Part shown: positions 45,613 to 56,426 of the stretch, piece by piece
Layout of the letters: each line of letters starts with the position of its first letter
How positions within the stretch are numbered: position 1 is the first letter of the stretch
DNA from: Thalassia testudinum
Lineage: Eukaryota; Streptophyta; Magnoliopsida; Alismatales; Hydrocharitaceae
Assembly: GCA_037157565.1 (NCBI GenBank)
Contig: JAZHRO010000014.1
Coordinates: forward strand, 95,759,501 to 95,823,500
Length of the DNA: 64,000 nt
Direction of reading: 5' to 3'
Translations under genes and position numbers: made by a program
The notes under the pieces: generated by a model
Databases searched by the model: none
Told to the model about the DNA's origin: nothing
The model's input: only the letters and a program-made list of their open reading frames with translations

Positions 45613-46737
45613 ATATATATTTATATATATGTTACTATAAGTGTGTGAGTGTGTGTGTATGTGTTGGTATAGGTGTGTGTGCGTCGGTGAATGTGTGTGT
45701 GTGTGCGTTGCTGTGAGTGTGTGTCTGTTAGTGAGTAAAAAAGAGAGAGAGAGAGAGAGAGAGAGAATACGCGAGAGAGAGCGGGAGCGGGCGGGAGAGA
45801 TCAGCAGAGAGAGAGAGAGCGGGCGAGAGAGAGAGAGCGGACGTGGAGGAGGGTCTGCGGGCGGTCGCGGAGGGGTGCGGAGGTTGGCAGGGGGCGGCGA
45901 GAGGGCCTGGCCGGCCGCTGCAGTGCGCGCAGCAGCCGGTCGCGTGTGCAAGGGCAGAGGCGACAGAGCAGAGGACGGAGTGGAGAAGTGCCCTGCAGGC
46001 GCGCGCGGAGGGCTGAGCGCCTGCGGGGAAGGTTGCGGAGGAGCAAGGGGAGCTGCTGCTGCCGCCGCAGCCGTGGTTTGGCTGCTGCTGCTGCTGCTTC
46101 AAGCTTCGGACCTTGAAGCGGCAGCAATGGCGTGGAGATGAAAACGAAAAGAAAAGAAGACACCACGCCCACCTGCTCGTTGAAGAGCTGGGCGGTGGTG
46201 TTCCCACTGTGGTGGTGAGCACCACAGTGGGTTCTCCTGCTCGTCGGGTGTCTCCTCGAAGGAGGGCCGACGTATGGGAGGGGAAAACGGTGGAGGAAGG
46301 AGGTGGACTGCGGGTTTTGGTGCAGCAACTGCGTGTCTCCCCCCGTTCGCGAGGAAGAGGTTGTGGCTTTAAATAGAGGAGGAGAGTGTGGCTGCAAGCA
46401 TGGCTGCAGCAGGGGGGGATGGCGTGGGAGTGGCAGTCTCAGGGAGTGGCTGCTGCAGGAGGCATGGCGTGCATGTGGGCGCGGGAAGAAGAAGGCAGCT
46501 GCGGGAATGAGAAAAAAGAAGAAATCAAGAGGAAAAATAAAAAGGTGGAATTTGCAAGGAGGCACTTGAGATAAAATGTGAATTACGAAGCCATTTATTC
46601 ATTTCTCCTCCTCTAATGATTAAATGCATGCATGCAAGCATTTTTACAAATGCAACTACAGGATTATAATATACATAGTTAATGCTAGAAAATAGCACAA
46701 GAAGGCATTATTATAGGCGTGTTTTGAGGTGCAAACA
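44554..46737 (-). mobile_element. Solo LTR S of family I, nested in the Z 3' LTR
   Basis: S is an inverted, diverged copy of the element I LTR: it starts (minus strand) TGTTTGCACC at 46737 and ends GACCCATCA at 44554, with TGTGG duplications on both sides. The uninterrupted Z LTR at 53937 shows the empty site. It contains the TATA box (TCTATTTAAAGCC, about 46369-46381), the 12-bp inverted repeat (46203-46231), GA/GT microsatellites (about 45640-45840) and the TA-rich block (about 45250-45640). No internal region remains. Confidence 0.92.
45250..45840. repeat. TA-, GT- and GA-microsatellites in solo LTR S
   Basis: A TA/TATG block (45250-45640) is followed by GT-rich (45640-45728) and GA-rich (45740-45835) runs, the mirror order of those in the element I LTRs. 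Frames across it (45370-45561, 45641-46141) are repeat artefacts. Confidence 0.9.
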
Positions 46738-48067
46738 TGTGGCACAAGTTGAAGAGAGTGGGGAGAAGGAGGCACCAAAGGGGCAGGTGATGTGCCCCCT
46801 TAATCTTCTTCTCTACTCCTTCTTGGCCGTAGGTGTAGGTGGGTATAGGTGGAATTAGACACTAATGGAGGATGGGAATTATGTGGTGGTAGGGTAGGGT
46901 ATTTATAGGATGGGAAGGGGGTAGTTATGGTCCTTTTTTGGACGGAAATGAAGGGGTGCTTGGATATTTTTGGAGGGAAAAATGGGAGGGAAATGAAGAG
47001 GTCCCTTGGTTTTCCCTCCAGAAATACCTTCTAGAAGGTATTGATTTTGGAGGGGAAAAAATGGAGGGTGGAGATGGGTTTTTATGGTAGATGTAGGGTG
47101 GTGATGGAAGGGATAGTTGGAACCAAAATAAAGTAGGAGTAGGTGGTCTTTTTGCTGGAGCTTAGGTAGTAGGGTAGTTGGTTTCAGTGCCATGGAGGTG
47201 GACTAGCTAAGCTAAGCAGCTTAGATAGTAGGGAGTAGGGTTGGAGGCATTTGGAGCTAGGGTTTTCAGGGAGAAGAGCTGGAGGTAGTTATCTTGAGTT
47301 GCACTGGAGCTAGTGGCTGCTGAAGAGAGCTGCAAGGAGCTACCATAGCTGGCTTAGCTTGCTAGTTCTTTGCTAGCTACTAAGCCAAGCTAAAGCAAGC
47401 TGGCTTCTGCTGAAAGGAGCTGAGGTGAGCTGTCGGGGAGGACCTAGCTATTTGAGGTAGCTAAGATAGCTTAAGTCAACTAAGATGAGCTAAGCTGAAA
47501 CCCCGGGAGCTAGACTTGGGCTTCATGAGCTAAGATGAAGTCATCTTCAGTTGGCTGGAGTTGAGTGGAGTTGGATGTAGCTAGTCCTGAGCTGAGGTGA
47601 ACTCCAGTCAACTCAGCTGAGCTCGCTAGAGCTCCTTGTGAACTAATGGGAGCTAAGATGAGCTAGATTCAGCTAAGTTGAGCTGAATTTGAGCTGACCT
47701 GAGATAGGGTAAGCTAAGATGAGCTCTCTTGAGCAGCCATCCAGCTGAAACGAGATGAATGGAGCTAAGATGAGCTAACCCTAGTTCAAGTGAGTTGGAA
47801 TCTAGCTATGGTAAGCTGGATTAAGCTGAGTTTTAGCTAGTCTGAGCTTCTTCACCAGTTGCCTTCCTGAGTGCTAGGGTTTTGGAGTTCTGACAATCTG
47901 TATATCCCTAACATTCACAAAAGCATATTAAAAAGATAATAAAAAGTGCAATGCATGCCTAACCTAATTGATGCCTAAATGTAGCCCAAAAACCCATTTG
48001 TGGAGCAAAATCCTAAGAGTTAGGTTTGTTTTAATGCATAAGAATGATGATAAATTCGCATTTATCA
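46738..48067 (-). repeat. 3' LTR of element Z, U3-side piece
   Basis: It begins with the second TGTGG (46738-46742) and is nearly identical to 53937-55271. On the minus strand it holds U3 with many AGCTNAG-type words (plus strand 47200-47860), a TATA box (CCTATAAATACCC, about 46899-46911) and the terminal TGATAAAT hairpin. The 96-codon minus frame at 46903-47193 recurs at 54107-54397 without any domain. Confidence 0.85.
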
Positions 48068-48105
48068 CACCCTCATGCTTATCTTTTGCTAGTCTCTTAG
48101 CAAAA
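48068..48105 (-). other. Polypurine tract and upstream hairpin of element Z
   Basis: TTTTGCTA (48084-48091), a six-base loop and TAGCAAAA (48098-48105) form a perfect stem. On the minus strand it is followed by GATAAGCATGAGGGTG, which abuts the LTR. The G-rich tract is weaker than in I, O and W (GAGGG instead of GGGGG). Confidence 0.7.
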
Positions 48106-49468
48106 CTTAAAGTTTTACAAAACAAAATTTTTGGGAAATCTAATGTTTTCGACTTTTGAGGAGAAAATGATTAAGGAACCTTGGTTGGTTTAAACACAGG
48201 AGGTATGGGATTTGTTAAAGATAAACATCAGGATTTACTTTTGGATCCAAAAATTAGACAAAACAGGATGAATATATCCTCCATAAAATTCCCAGATTAA
48301 CCCCTTGTTAATTCAGATGACTTGTAATTTTCTTTTTTAGGATTTTTCTGGCTCTTGAATCAGATTTGCAACTTGCAATAAACTTTAAAACCTTGTGTCT
48401 GTGCTTGTGAAAAGCAAACATTTATAAGGGCGTGTTTTTGGTTTAAAACTCTTTTTTTTTCCCCCATGCTTATTTCTATCTTAGTCTTACAATAGATGCG
48501 TCGGGATCATCATTCCCGTCACCAATCCTCGAGGGGGCTCTAGCGCCAGTACTTTAGGATAGCACTGTCCATGACACCACCCAGGAGGTCACAACCCCAT
48601 AACACAATGCTGTGTAAAGGGGTGCTCCAAGAAAATCAAGCTCTTGCTCTGACACTATAGGTAGAGCACCATCCAAGACACTTGAGCTATTAAAATGTAC
48701 TTTATGCTCCGTCTAAAGATATGAAATGTAGATATGGAGAACGCCGAGGTGGTAACATGTTGACATCACGTCCTCAAAGGAGGCATTTTCCTCCATCTCG
48801 ACGGTGGGACTCAAACCAATGATTTGCTTCAGACTTTTACTAAGGCCAAACAAGGGGTTTTTTTTTATTTTTAGTAATTTTTATTTGTTAGCTTGTGTGT
48901 GAAATTTGACACAGGAAGTTTCACAAGAAATGCAAGTTTTTGAATCAAAAACTAAGCCAGATACTTTTCATATTACAAAAGAGGATCAAGTCATCTGAAC
49001 TATCATGAGTTCAAGTGGAATTTTAGAGAACGATATCTAATCTATTCTAAGAATAGACCCTAAAATTCTAATAATCAGATCAGTATCCTCATCCCTAGTT
49101 TTTTAAAGATTAAATCCCATTGTACCAAAGGTCAGTTTTTCAACCTTAGTCCCGATTTGAAATTTTTCCTCAAAAAGTTTTCAACATTTTTATTTATTTA
49201 TTTTTTGGGTATGCAAGCAAGAAAATAAAAATGACTAAAGAAAAATGCATGTTTTTAGGTTTTGAAAATCCTAAATCGATCATCAAAATTTTAAAAACAT
49301 CCCCTCATGCTTTTGATATGCAATGTCCTCATGCATTTGGAGGGAAAAGGGATCACCTTAGTGAAGGGCAGTCGGGTTTAGAATGGTCAAAACCTAGAAA
49401 AGGAAAGGAAAAAGAAAGGCAAGAAAAACGATGGGTTACCTCCCATCCAGTGCTATCTTTGATGCCGT
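48106..49468 (-). other. 3' internal region of element Z (no gene seen)
   Basis: Non-coding, including the GGGTTACCTCCC block (49434-49445) and a CACCAATCCTCGAGGGGGCTC block (48519-48539) related to O 19129-19150. The plus-strand frame 49231-49482 is antisense and has no domain. Confidence 0.5.
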
Positions 49469-50058
49469 TTAGCCCGGCGTGAAGGTATGCATGGAAAACG
49501 GACAATCATGTAAATAATTGGACACTTGGATGTCCTCAAGAAATGTGTTTTCCTCAAGATCCCTGAAAAGATGAATGGTAAAGAAATTGGGATCAAAATG
49601 AAATGGAAAAATGGAAGAATGACCCGGATCTGGGCATGGTTTAAGTGCATGTAAAATGGCAGACTCTAGTGGGTTGGTTGATAGGTCTAATGGAAAGGGA
49701 GGGGGAAAGGAGTCAATGACATGTAGGGTGGGTGAAGTTAGTGTGGATGTTTTTGGTGAAAAATCAGGAAGATTGAAAGAGTAAAAGTTAAACCTTAGTT
49801 GATTTGAAAAGTCTCGAACCACAAAATCATCCTTAGAATAGGAATCAATAAAATCTAGATCCATGGTGGTCAAAGCTGAGTAGGATTTGATCAGCAAAGA
49901 TTTCTCACAAATTGCTTCCATTGTATTATTAGTGTTCTCAAAAATTTTATGATCAATGGACCTCTTAGAAGCTTGAAATAAATCTAGTGAGAAAATCTGG
50001 TTACCGCAACTTATATTCATTTTCCCAATGTGAGAGTTGATATTAGCTGTTGCAGTAA
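49469..50058 (-). pseudogene. Element Z post-protease region, then loss of pol
   Basis: After ILGRPLLITATANIN the frame runs 183 codons (50020-49469) with a CGNQIFSLDLFQAS motif, as in the segment between protease and reverse transcriptase of Athila elements. It then ends at the post-coding block (ALDGR followed by GGTAACCC; plus strand GGGTTACCTCCC at 49434). The whole RT-RNase H-integrase part is therefore missing. The stop at 49469 falls inside the conserved block. Confidence 0.55.
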
Positions 50059-50473
50059 TCAGAAGAGGTCTTCCAAGAATGGTGTTGTGAGAGTTGTAGG
50101 TATCTCTATGTCAAGGACCAGAAAATTTACCAGATTTAGACAATTCTGGACCTTGACAATATGATCCTCAATGATTCCCCATGGTTGAATGGTAGATCGA
50201 TCTCCTAATTGAAATTGAACCTTAGTAGGTTTAAAATCACCGAATCGAGATTCCTCGAATATGACCGGGGGAATGATATTAATGGAGGTACCTAAGTCAA
50301 GAGGGGTGTGAGAAAAGGTGGTGTCATTTATGACAACCGAGATGAGAGATGCGCCTGGGTCCTTTTTTGTGAGAGGCAGCTTGCTCTGAACAACTGAGCT
50401 TGTTGTCTTAGAAAAGACCACCCTTCATAGATTCTGAGCCTCCCTTGTTGGAGTAAACTTTTCTTTCAAAAAT
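50059..50473 (-). pseudogene. Element Z aspartic protease (retropepsin)
   Basis: The minus-strand frame includes ATPTFAKFLKEKF, KLPLTKKDPGASLISVVI, then LDLGTSINIIPPVIF and VKVQNCLNLVNFLVLDIE. This is the standard order for the Ty3 Athila/Tat protease, which cleaves Gag-Pol in the particle. The active-site box reads DLGTS where DLGAS is usual. A stop separates LKEKF from KLPL, and a frameshift lies just before ILGRPLLITA. It is not functional as it stands. Confidence 0.75.
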
Positions 50474-51698
50474 TTAGCAAAGGTAGGGGTGGCATCTAGG
50501 AGGGGATATTCCTCTCGACTTGCTCAAATAAGTCCAAAAGATCTTGGTGAGAGGGCTCTGATTTTTTATCAGAAAGATTGGATTGTAGTGTTTGAGAGTA
50601 AGAAGTAGGATTTGAATCAAGTGTATTTGGGATTTCTTTTTCTTCTTCCTGAGTGGGGTTAGGAGAGTTGATTTGCATAGGCTGAGAGTGGGTTTCATCA
50701 ATTAGATTTGAAGGCCCTAAATCAGTGGTGGTGTTTCCACTCCTTAGCATATTTGCATATGCAGTTTGGTTATCATTGGGAGGAGGTGGGGGGGCCTGAT
50801 GTTGATAAAAACCAGGTTGGTGTTGAGATATTGGGTTAATAGGAGGATGAACGGTGTGGTTCTAATGTTGGTGTCCACCCGAGTGTTGATTCCTTTGATT
50901 GACAATGTTTGGTGTGGGTTGGGATGGTGAATGTTCTGTAGGTCCTTGAGTCAGAATAACCTCAATTTGGTCATTGAGATTGTTAATAACATGGGTGATT
51001 TCCATAGTTTTTCTTTGCATCTCCTGCAGGGTTTTCATCATTTGGGCATTGATGTCTTCTTGAGATGTTCCAGATTGATAAGTTTGATTTGAACCATACC
51101 CTCCAAATGGGTTTTGTTGTTGGTGAGGAATTGGATTGATGTAGGAGTGAGTTAAATAATTCCTCAAATTAGAGGAATTTTGCAATTCCTCCTGGAAGGT
51201 GGAGACATTTTGAGTGGGGTAATGATTTGAATAAGTATAATTCCCTGTTGAACCATAGAAAGCCTCAGAATAATGATTATACTCAGGACGGGTCGTATGC
51301 AAATTTTGTCTCTTTGGAATGTGAGAAGGGGTGAGATGTGGAATGTGTGGAGCTTGGGTAGGTGTGGCAGGACTCCCTTGGTTGGCTAGGTTTGTTAAAT
51401 CCTTATGCAACTATTGTTGCTTAACTTGTAGCTGAGCCATTATGGAGTAGAAATTAGGTGGAGGGGCTTGATTAAGAAGCTCCTAGGTGGAAAGATTGGG
51501 GAAAGAATAATTAGCATGCAAGTTAGAGGAGTAATTTTTATTTTCCATTTTTAAAGAAGAGGAAGAATGTAGGAAAAGTCTTTTTGGGGAGGTAAAATCA
51601 AGTGGCCCCTCCAACTGTGGAGTTTTGGACCACCGCCCATGCAAAATGGAAGAAATGGTAGGGGAGGAGAAGAGATGGAGATGAAAGTGTGCAATCAA
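50474..51698 (-). pseudogene. Element Z gag C-terminal/linker region
   Basis: Frames 51698-51483, 51410-50862 and 50750-50496 share one phase and are separated by stops. The middle contains NPFGGYGSNQTYQSGTSQED and EMQRKTMEITHVINNLNDQI, the poorly ordered region and coiled coil that follow the Gag core in Athila/Tat elements. MLRSGN near 50750 corresponds to the common TLRSG motif before the protease. The Gag core and zinc knuckle are not seen. Dead copy. Confidence 0.6.
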
Positions 51699-53204
51699 TC
51701 AATCAAAATTCCAGACCTAACTTAAATGTGACTCAAAAATTATCCTAAGACTTGATCTACTTAGGAAATAAGTAATCACTAGTGAATACCGGTTATGTCA
51801 ACAAGTCTAGCCAAGTTGTTTAAGTGGAAGTTTGGGCCCAAACGTTTCCCAGGAAATCCTCAGGTGCTTGAACAAACCCGTGCCTAGTCGTTTGACATGG
51901 CCCTTCAGCCTGAACACCAGATATAGATGAAAAAATTGATATTAACTAAAGAAAACTTAAGACCTAGATAGCATGCCTAAGTTAATGAAACCTTAGGGGT
52001 TAAGTTGCTATAGATTTTAATTAGGTCTAGGATACTAAAGTGCACATGGAATGTGGAGGGCATTGATTGGGTTATTGTCCTATTTTTCAAATTTTATAGT
52101 GTGTGCAAGAATTGGAAAGTGGTTCCAATTAAAAACCAAGTTATCACACAATTTCTTATATTTTTGTCTTTTAGGATTTGATTTAATTCAATGTGTTTTA
52201 GGGTTTCTCTTTTTAAATTTTCAAACAAGTTTTGAAACTACACAATCAAAGGAAAAATAAGTTGTATTGATGATGTTTAATTTCCTTTAATGTGTCTCTA
52301 AAAAAGAAAGAAAGAATTCCTAAGTCATTTGTCCCTAAGATAGAAAATTACTACCAATGAATTATTTTTAGGCTTTCTGTATTAAGTAATAGTCCAAACA
52401 AGTCAAACAACACCACTACTTTGAAGAAAATCAAACAAGGCTTCCAGAAATTTTTTTTTTAAGATTTTATAAATTTGTTTGATTATTGTTTTGAATTTTA
52501 TCTGTACTGGTGTCAAAGTCTAGAAATGATACCCGTGGATATTTTGAACTTTTTAGTATTACTACCGACATCGGAAAATTTTGGTGATTTTATATGACAT
52601 GTATAATTTCACAAGGATTCTAGAAAGTTAACTTTCATAAAAATTGAATGAGTATAAAAATTCTAAAAATTCGCAGACAGTAGCAAAATAGAAAGATTAG
52701 AGGGTGTGACCTCTCTGTAGTCCACGAATTTTCAAAAATTAAATACAAATCAAATTATTCTGAAATTTGGAATAGATGTTTCCAACTTGATTTGGAAGCT
52801 CTGTGTAAAATTCCAAGATTTTAGGATGTTTGTGGTGATTGGAATTGATTTTTCAAATCTAGACAGAAGTCTGGATTCAAAAAAGTAGAACACCAATACT
52901 AGAAATGGAGTGGTGTTATTGGTGCAAACAAGCAATCACTGGGTTTTAAAATGCACCACTCCACTTAATTAAGTTGTTTAGGGCCCTGAAAGCCAAGTTT
53001 AGTGTATTTTGGTAGCTTTTTTAGGTTAGGTGTGACAAGTAAGAAGAACCAACCTGAATGTTTGTGGGATGACAAGGAACTTTGAGCTTTCACTTCCAAA
53101 TTCCTGCTTTCCTATTGTAGTTCCTACACACACTAGAGAAAAGAAAGAGAAGGGGATGAGATCCACTTCAAGCAAGAGAAAAAATGATTAAGCAAAGCCG
53201 TGCC
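51699..53204 (-). other. Leader of element Z (no gene seen)
   Basis: AT-rich leader. On the minus strand a polypyrimidine-rich stretch ending in GTGTGTAG|G (53124-53126) lies about 80 bases after the primer site, resembling the acceptor-like sites of I, W and Q. The N-terminal Gag core that should lie here is not recognisable. Confidence 0.5.
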
Positions 53205-53222
53205 TCCCCGGCAACGGCACCA
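53205..53222 (-). other. Primer-binding site of element Z (tRNA-Asp type)
   Basis: The minus strand reads TGGTGCCGTTGCCGGGGA, one mismatch from the tRNA-Asp-type site, five bases from the LTR. Confidence 0.88.
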
Positions 53223-53227
53223 AAAAG

Positions 53228-55271
53228 TGATCACGAAAATACGCGGTTTGTTAATTAGGCAATTCAGTGTCGGTGCAACGTGTAATTCCGCTTTCGCTTT
53301 TAAAATTTATAAGACCTAGATAGTGGGGTATCTAGGGTCATCCAAGGAGGCAACTTTGCAGAAATTAAATCTCTTGCTTGGAAAATAAATCTCAACTTTC
53401 TTTTTGGTGTTTTGAAATATTTAATTTTTTTTTGAAAGAACTAAAGCAACATAAAATTGATGGTGGGAAGATGGCTAACACCTAAATTTACTAAACTAGA
53501 ACCTAAGTGACAAGTAATTCCACTCTCTATGCTCACCTACGTTGGTGGGAACCTAGAGTAATTAGAGAGAGGGTGTGATTACACTAAGGTAAAAGTAAAA
53601 GAAAACAATTAGGAAAAGGCAACTTTACTCAAGGAGAAAAAATGTTTTACAAGCCCTAGTAGAGGAATGCTTCTACTACTAGATAATTGCAATAAATAAA
53701 ATAAAACACAAATCCTCCTGAATTGTTGGTGAAGAGGGGAAGCTCCTTTCTCCAGGCTTAGTGGCTCCTAGGATTGAAAAGGGTTCCTCCTTCTCCTTCC
53801 TTGCTATTCTCCTCCAAGATGGTGTCCCCCAAGGTGGAAGCTACCACCTTCAATTCTCCTCCTCCAAGGGTGGACATCCACCCTAGGTCCTTCTTTGCCT
53901 GGCCATCCTCCTTGAAGTAGAATGCTCCTCCTCCTTGGTGTGGCACAAGTTGAAGAGAGTGGGGAGAAGAAGGCACCAAAGGGGCAGGTGACGTGTCCCC
54001 TTAATCTTCTTCTCTACTCCTTCTTCTTGGCCGTAGGTGTAGGTGGGTTTAGGTGGAATTAAACACTAATGGAGGATGGGAATTATGTGGTGGTAGGGTA
54101 GGGTATTTATAGGATGGGAAGGGGGTAGTTATGGTGCTTTTTTGGAGGGAAATGAAGGGGTGCTTGGATATTTTTGGAGGGAAAAATGGGAGGGAAATGA
54201 AGAGGTGCCTTGGTTTTCCCTCCAAAAATACCTTCTAGAAGGTATTGATTTTGGAGGGAAAAAAATGGAGGGTGGAGATGGGTTTTGATGGTAGATGTAG
54301 GGTGGTGATGGAAGGGATAGTTGGAACCAAAATAAAGTAGGAGTAGGTGGTCTTTTTGCTGGAGCTTAGGTAGTAGGGTAGTAGGTTTCAGTGCCATGGA
54401 GGTGGACTAGCTAAGCTAAGCAGCTTAGCTAGTAGGGAGTAGGGTTGGAGGCATTTGGAGCTAGGGTTTTCAAGGAGAAGAGCTGGAGGTAGTCATCTTT
54501 AGTTGCACTGGAGTTGGTGGCTGCTGAAGAGAGCTGCACGGAGCTACCTTAGCTGGCTTAGCTTGCTAGTTCTTTGCTAGCTACTAAGCCAAGCTAAAGC
54601 AAGCTGGCTTCTGCTGAAAGGAGCTGAGGTGAGCTGTCAGGGAGGACCTAGCTATTTGAGGTAGCTAAGATAGCTTAAGTCAACTAAGATGAGCTAAGCT
54701 GAGACCCCGGGAGCTAGACTTGGGCTTCATGAGCTAAGATGAAGTCATCTTCAGTTGGCTGGAGTTGAGTGGAGTTGGATGTAGCTAGTCCTGAGCTGAG
54801 GTGAACTCCAGTCAACTCAGCTGAGCTCGCTAGAGCTCCTTGTGAACTAATGGGAGCTAAGATGAGCTAGATTCAGCTAAGTAGAGCTGGATTTGAGCTG
54901 ACCTGAGATAGGGTAAGCTAAGATGAGCTCTCTTGAGCAGCCATCCAGTTGAAACGAGATGAATGGAGCTAAGATGAGCTAACCCTAGTTCAAGTGAGTT
55001 GGAATCTAGCTATGGTAAGCTGGATTAAGCTGAGTTTTAGCTAGTCTGAGCTTCTTCACTAGTTGCCTTCCTGAGTGCTAGGGTTTTGGAGTTCTGACAA
55101 TCTGTATATCCCTAACACTCACAAAAACACATTAAAAAGACAATAAAAAGTGCAATGCATGCCTAACCTAATTGATGCCTAAATGCAGCCCAAAAACCCA
55201 TTTGAAAAGAAAAATCCTAAGAGCTAGGTTTGTTTTAATGCATAAAAATGATGATAAACTGGCATTTATCA
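53228..55271 (-). repeat. 5' LTR of element Z (uninterrupted)
   Basis: This 2044-bp LTR adjoins the primer site (53205-53222). The TATA box is at about 54099-54111. Positions 53937-53945 (TGTGGCACA) are the empty-site equivalent of the S insertion. U3 (54380-55060) is rich in GAGCTAAGATGAGCTA-type words. Confidence 0.9.
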
Positions 55272-55276
55272 GATAA

Positions 55277-56426
55277 CAAGGCTAATTGGATGAAATCGGG
55301 AAACTCAAGAACTACTGCTTTTGAGATATCAAGTGGAAAATAGCCTTAAAGACCTCGAAGAATCTGAAACAACTATGCTGGAATGACACATAGGAGATTC
55401 TCAGGAGTAGATGCCGGAAGATAATTCAGGGGAATCTAGATTGGATATGAGACAGGAGCAAGAATGTTCTGAATGGGTTCATCTGAGAACTCCATTCAAG
55501 AAACTGAGGAAAGGACTGATATCTCCAGGACTGAGACACAATCGGATTATCTTGAATCCTGGGAGATACCTCTTGGGTTAGATAACCCAATCGAGATAAG
55601 GGATGTAGATCCATTTGAGGATATGGATCTTGAGGCAAACATTATATGTGACACTACTGATCAATCTAGGCCACTTCCCATTGTAGGTGAACCTGTGTTA
55701 GAGCCAACATCTTCTGATCTGCACTCTTCTTCTTTCACCTACATCCCTAATTCGGATGCTAGAGGTTCTAAGATGACACTTTCTATCCTTGATCCTGACA
55801 TTCGAAGACCAGAAGTAGCTATGGATGACTTGATCGAAGAAATAAATATGCTACCTGAGGCAGGAATTACTGAGGAGCCCAACGCATACGAGGGTGAAGC
55901 TTTGAGTAGAATGAGCTGGGGACGCACCTGCCATCCTAGTCAATCTAGTGGATGGCTCGACTCTGAGCCTGAAGAGTCAGCCTCCGATGATTCAAAGATG
56001 AGTACTGATGAGGACGAAGTAATTTCTGATGAGGATTTCATTGACCTCCCCACAAATCTTCTACTTTCACGGATACCCCCATATGATCCAGATCCTGGAG
56101 AAGGCATGATCTTTGATGTCAATTATCGTTATGAGGATCCCTATGACTTAGATTCTGGTTCTGAGATATATTTTGATCTACTCCCTCAGCAACTTCCTAC
56201 TGAATTGTGGGACATGATAAATCAATTGAATCAACATCATGATCCCCCCTCTAATTATCCTCTATTTTCCACCACCACTCCACACTTTCTTATAGCTAGA
56301 CTTTTTGGAGTAGGGGTGCATAATCAGTTGGTTCGCATCTTCGGACCACTGATTCTAGGAGCATACGAGCACATCTTTCTCTTAATCTTGACCGACTCCT
56401 ATGCTAGAACTGATACATCTGATTGA
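55277..56426 (+). pseudogene. Element W ORF, C-terminal acidic part
   Basis: Just after Z a helical stretch in the frame of the N-terminal part is broken by stops (for example at 55294 and 55383). A frame change then leads to an open 317-codon stretch (55473-56426). It is strongly acidic (EPEESASDDSKMSTDEDEV; DPYDLDSGSEIYFDL) and ends in a hydrophobic segment near residues 280-305. It has no protease or reverse transcriptase motif. This acidic architecture parallels the O ORF; function is unknown. Confidence 0.5.

Larger units (their letters stand above)
43840..55271 (-). mobile_element. Element Z: Athila/Tat-like LTR retrotransposon with gag-protease only, nested in W
   Basis: Z is flanked by GATAA (43835-43839, 55272-55276). 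The 5' LTR is 53228-55271; the 3' LTR is 43840-44553 plus 46738-48067, split by solo LTR S. The internal region (48068-53227, about 5.2 kb) has a tRNA-Asp-type primer site, a gag-like C-terminal region and an aspartic protease, all with frame breaks. It then goes directly to the conserved post-coding block and polypurine tract. Reverse transcriptase, RNase H and integrase are missing, so it is an internally deleted, non-autonomous copy. Confidence 0.88.

Noticed and set aside
46903..47193. 96-codon minus-strand frame repeated at 54107-54397
   Set aside because: Lies in the U3/TATA part of the Z LTR and is shared only because the LTRs are duplicates.
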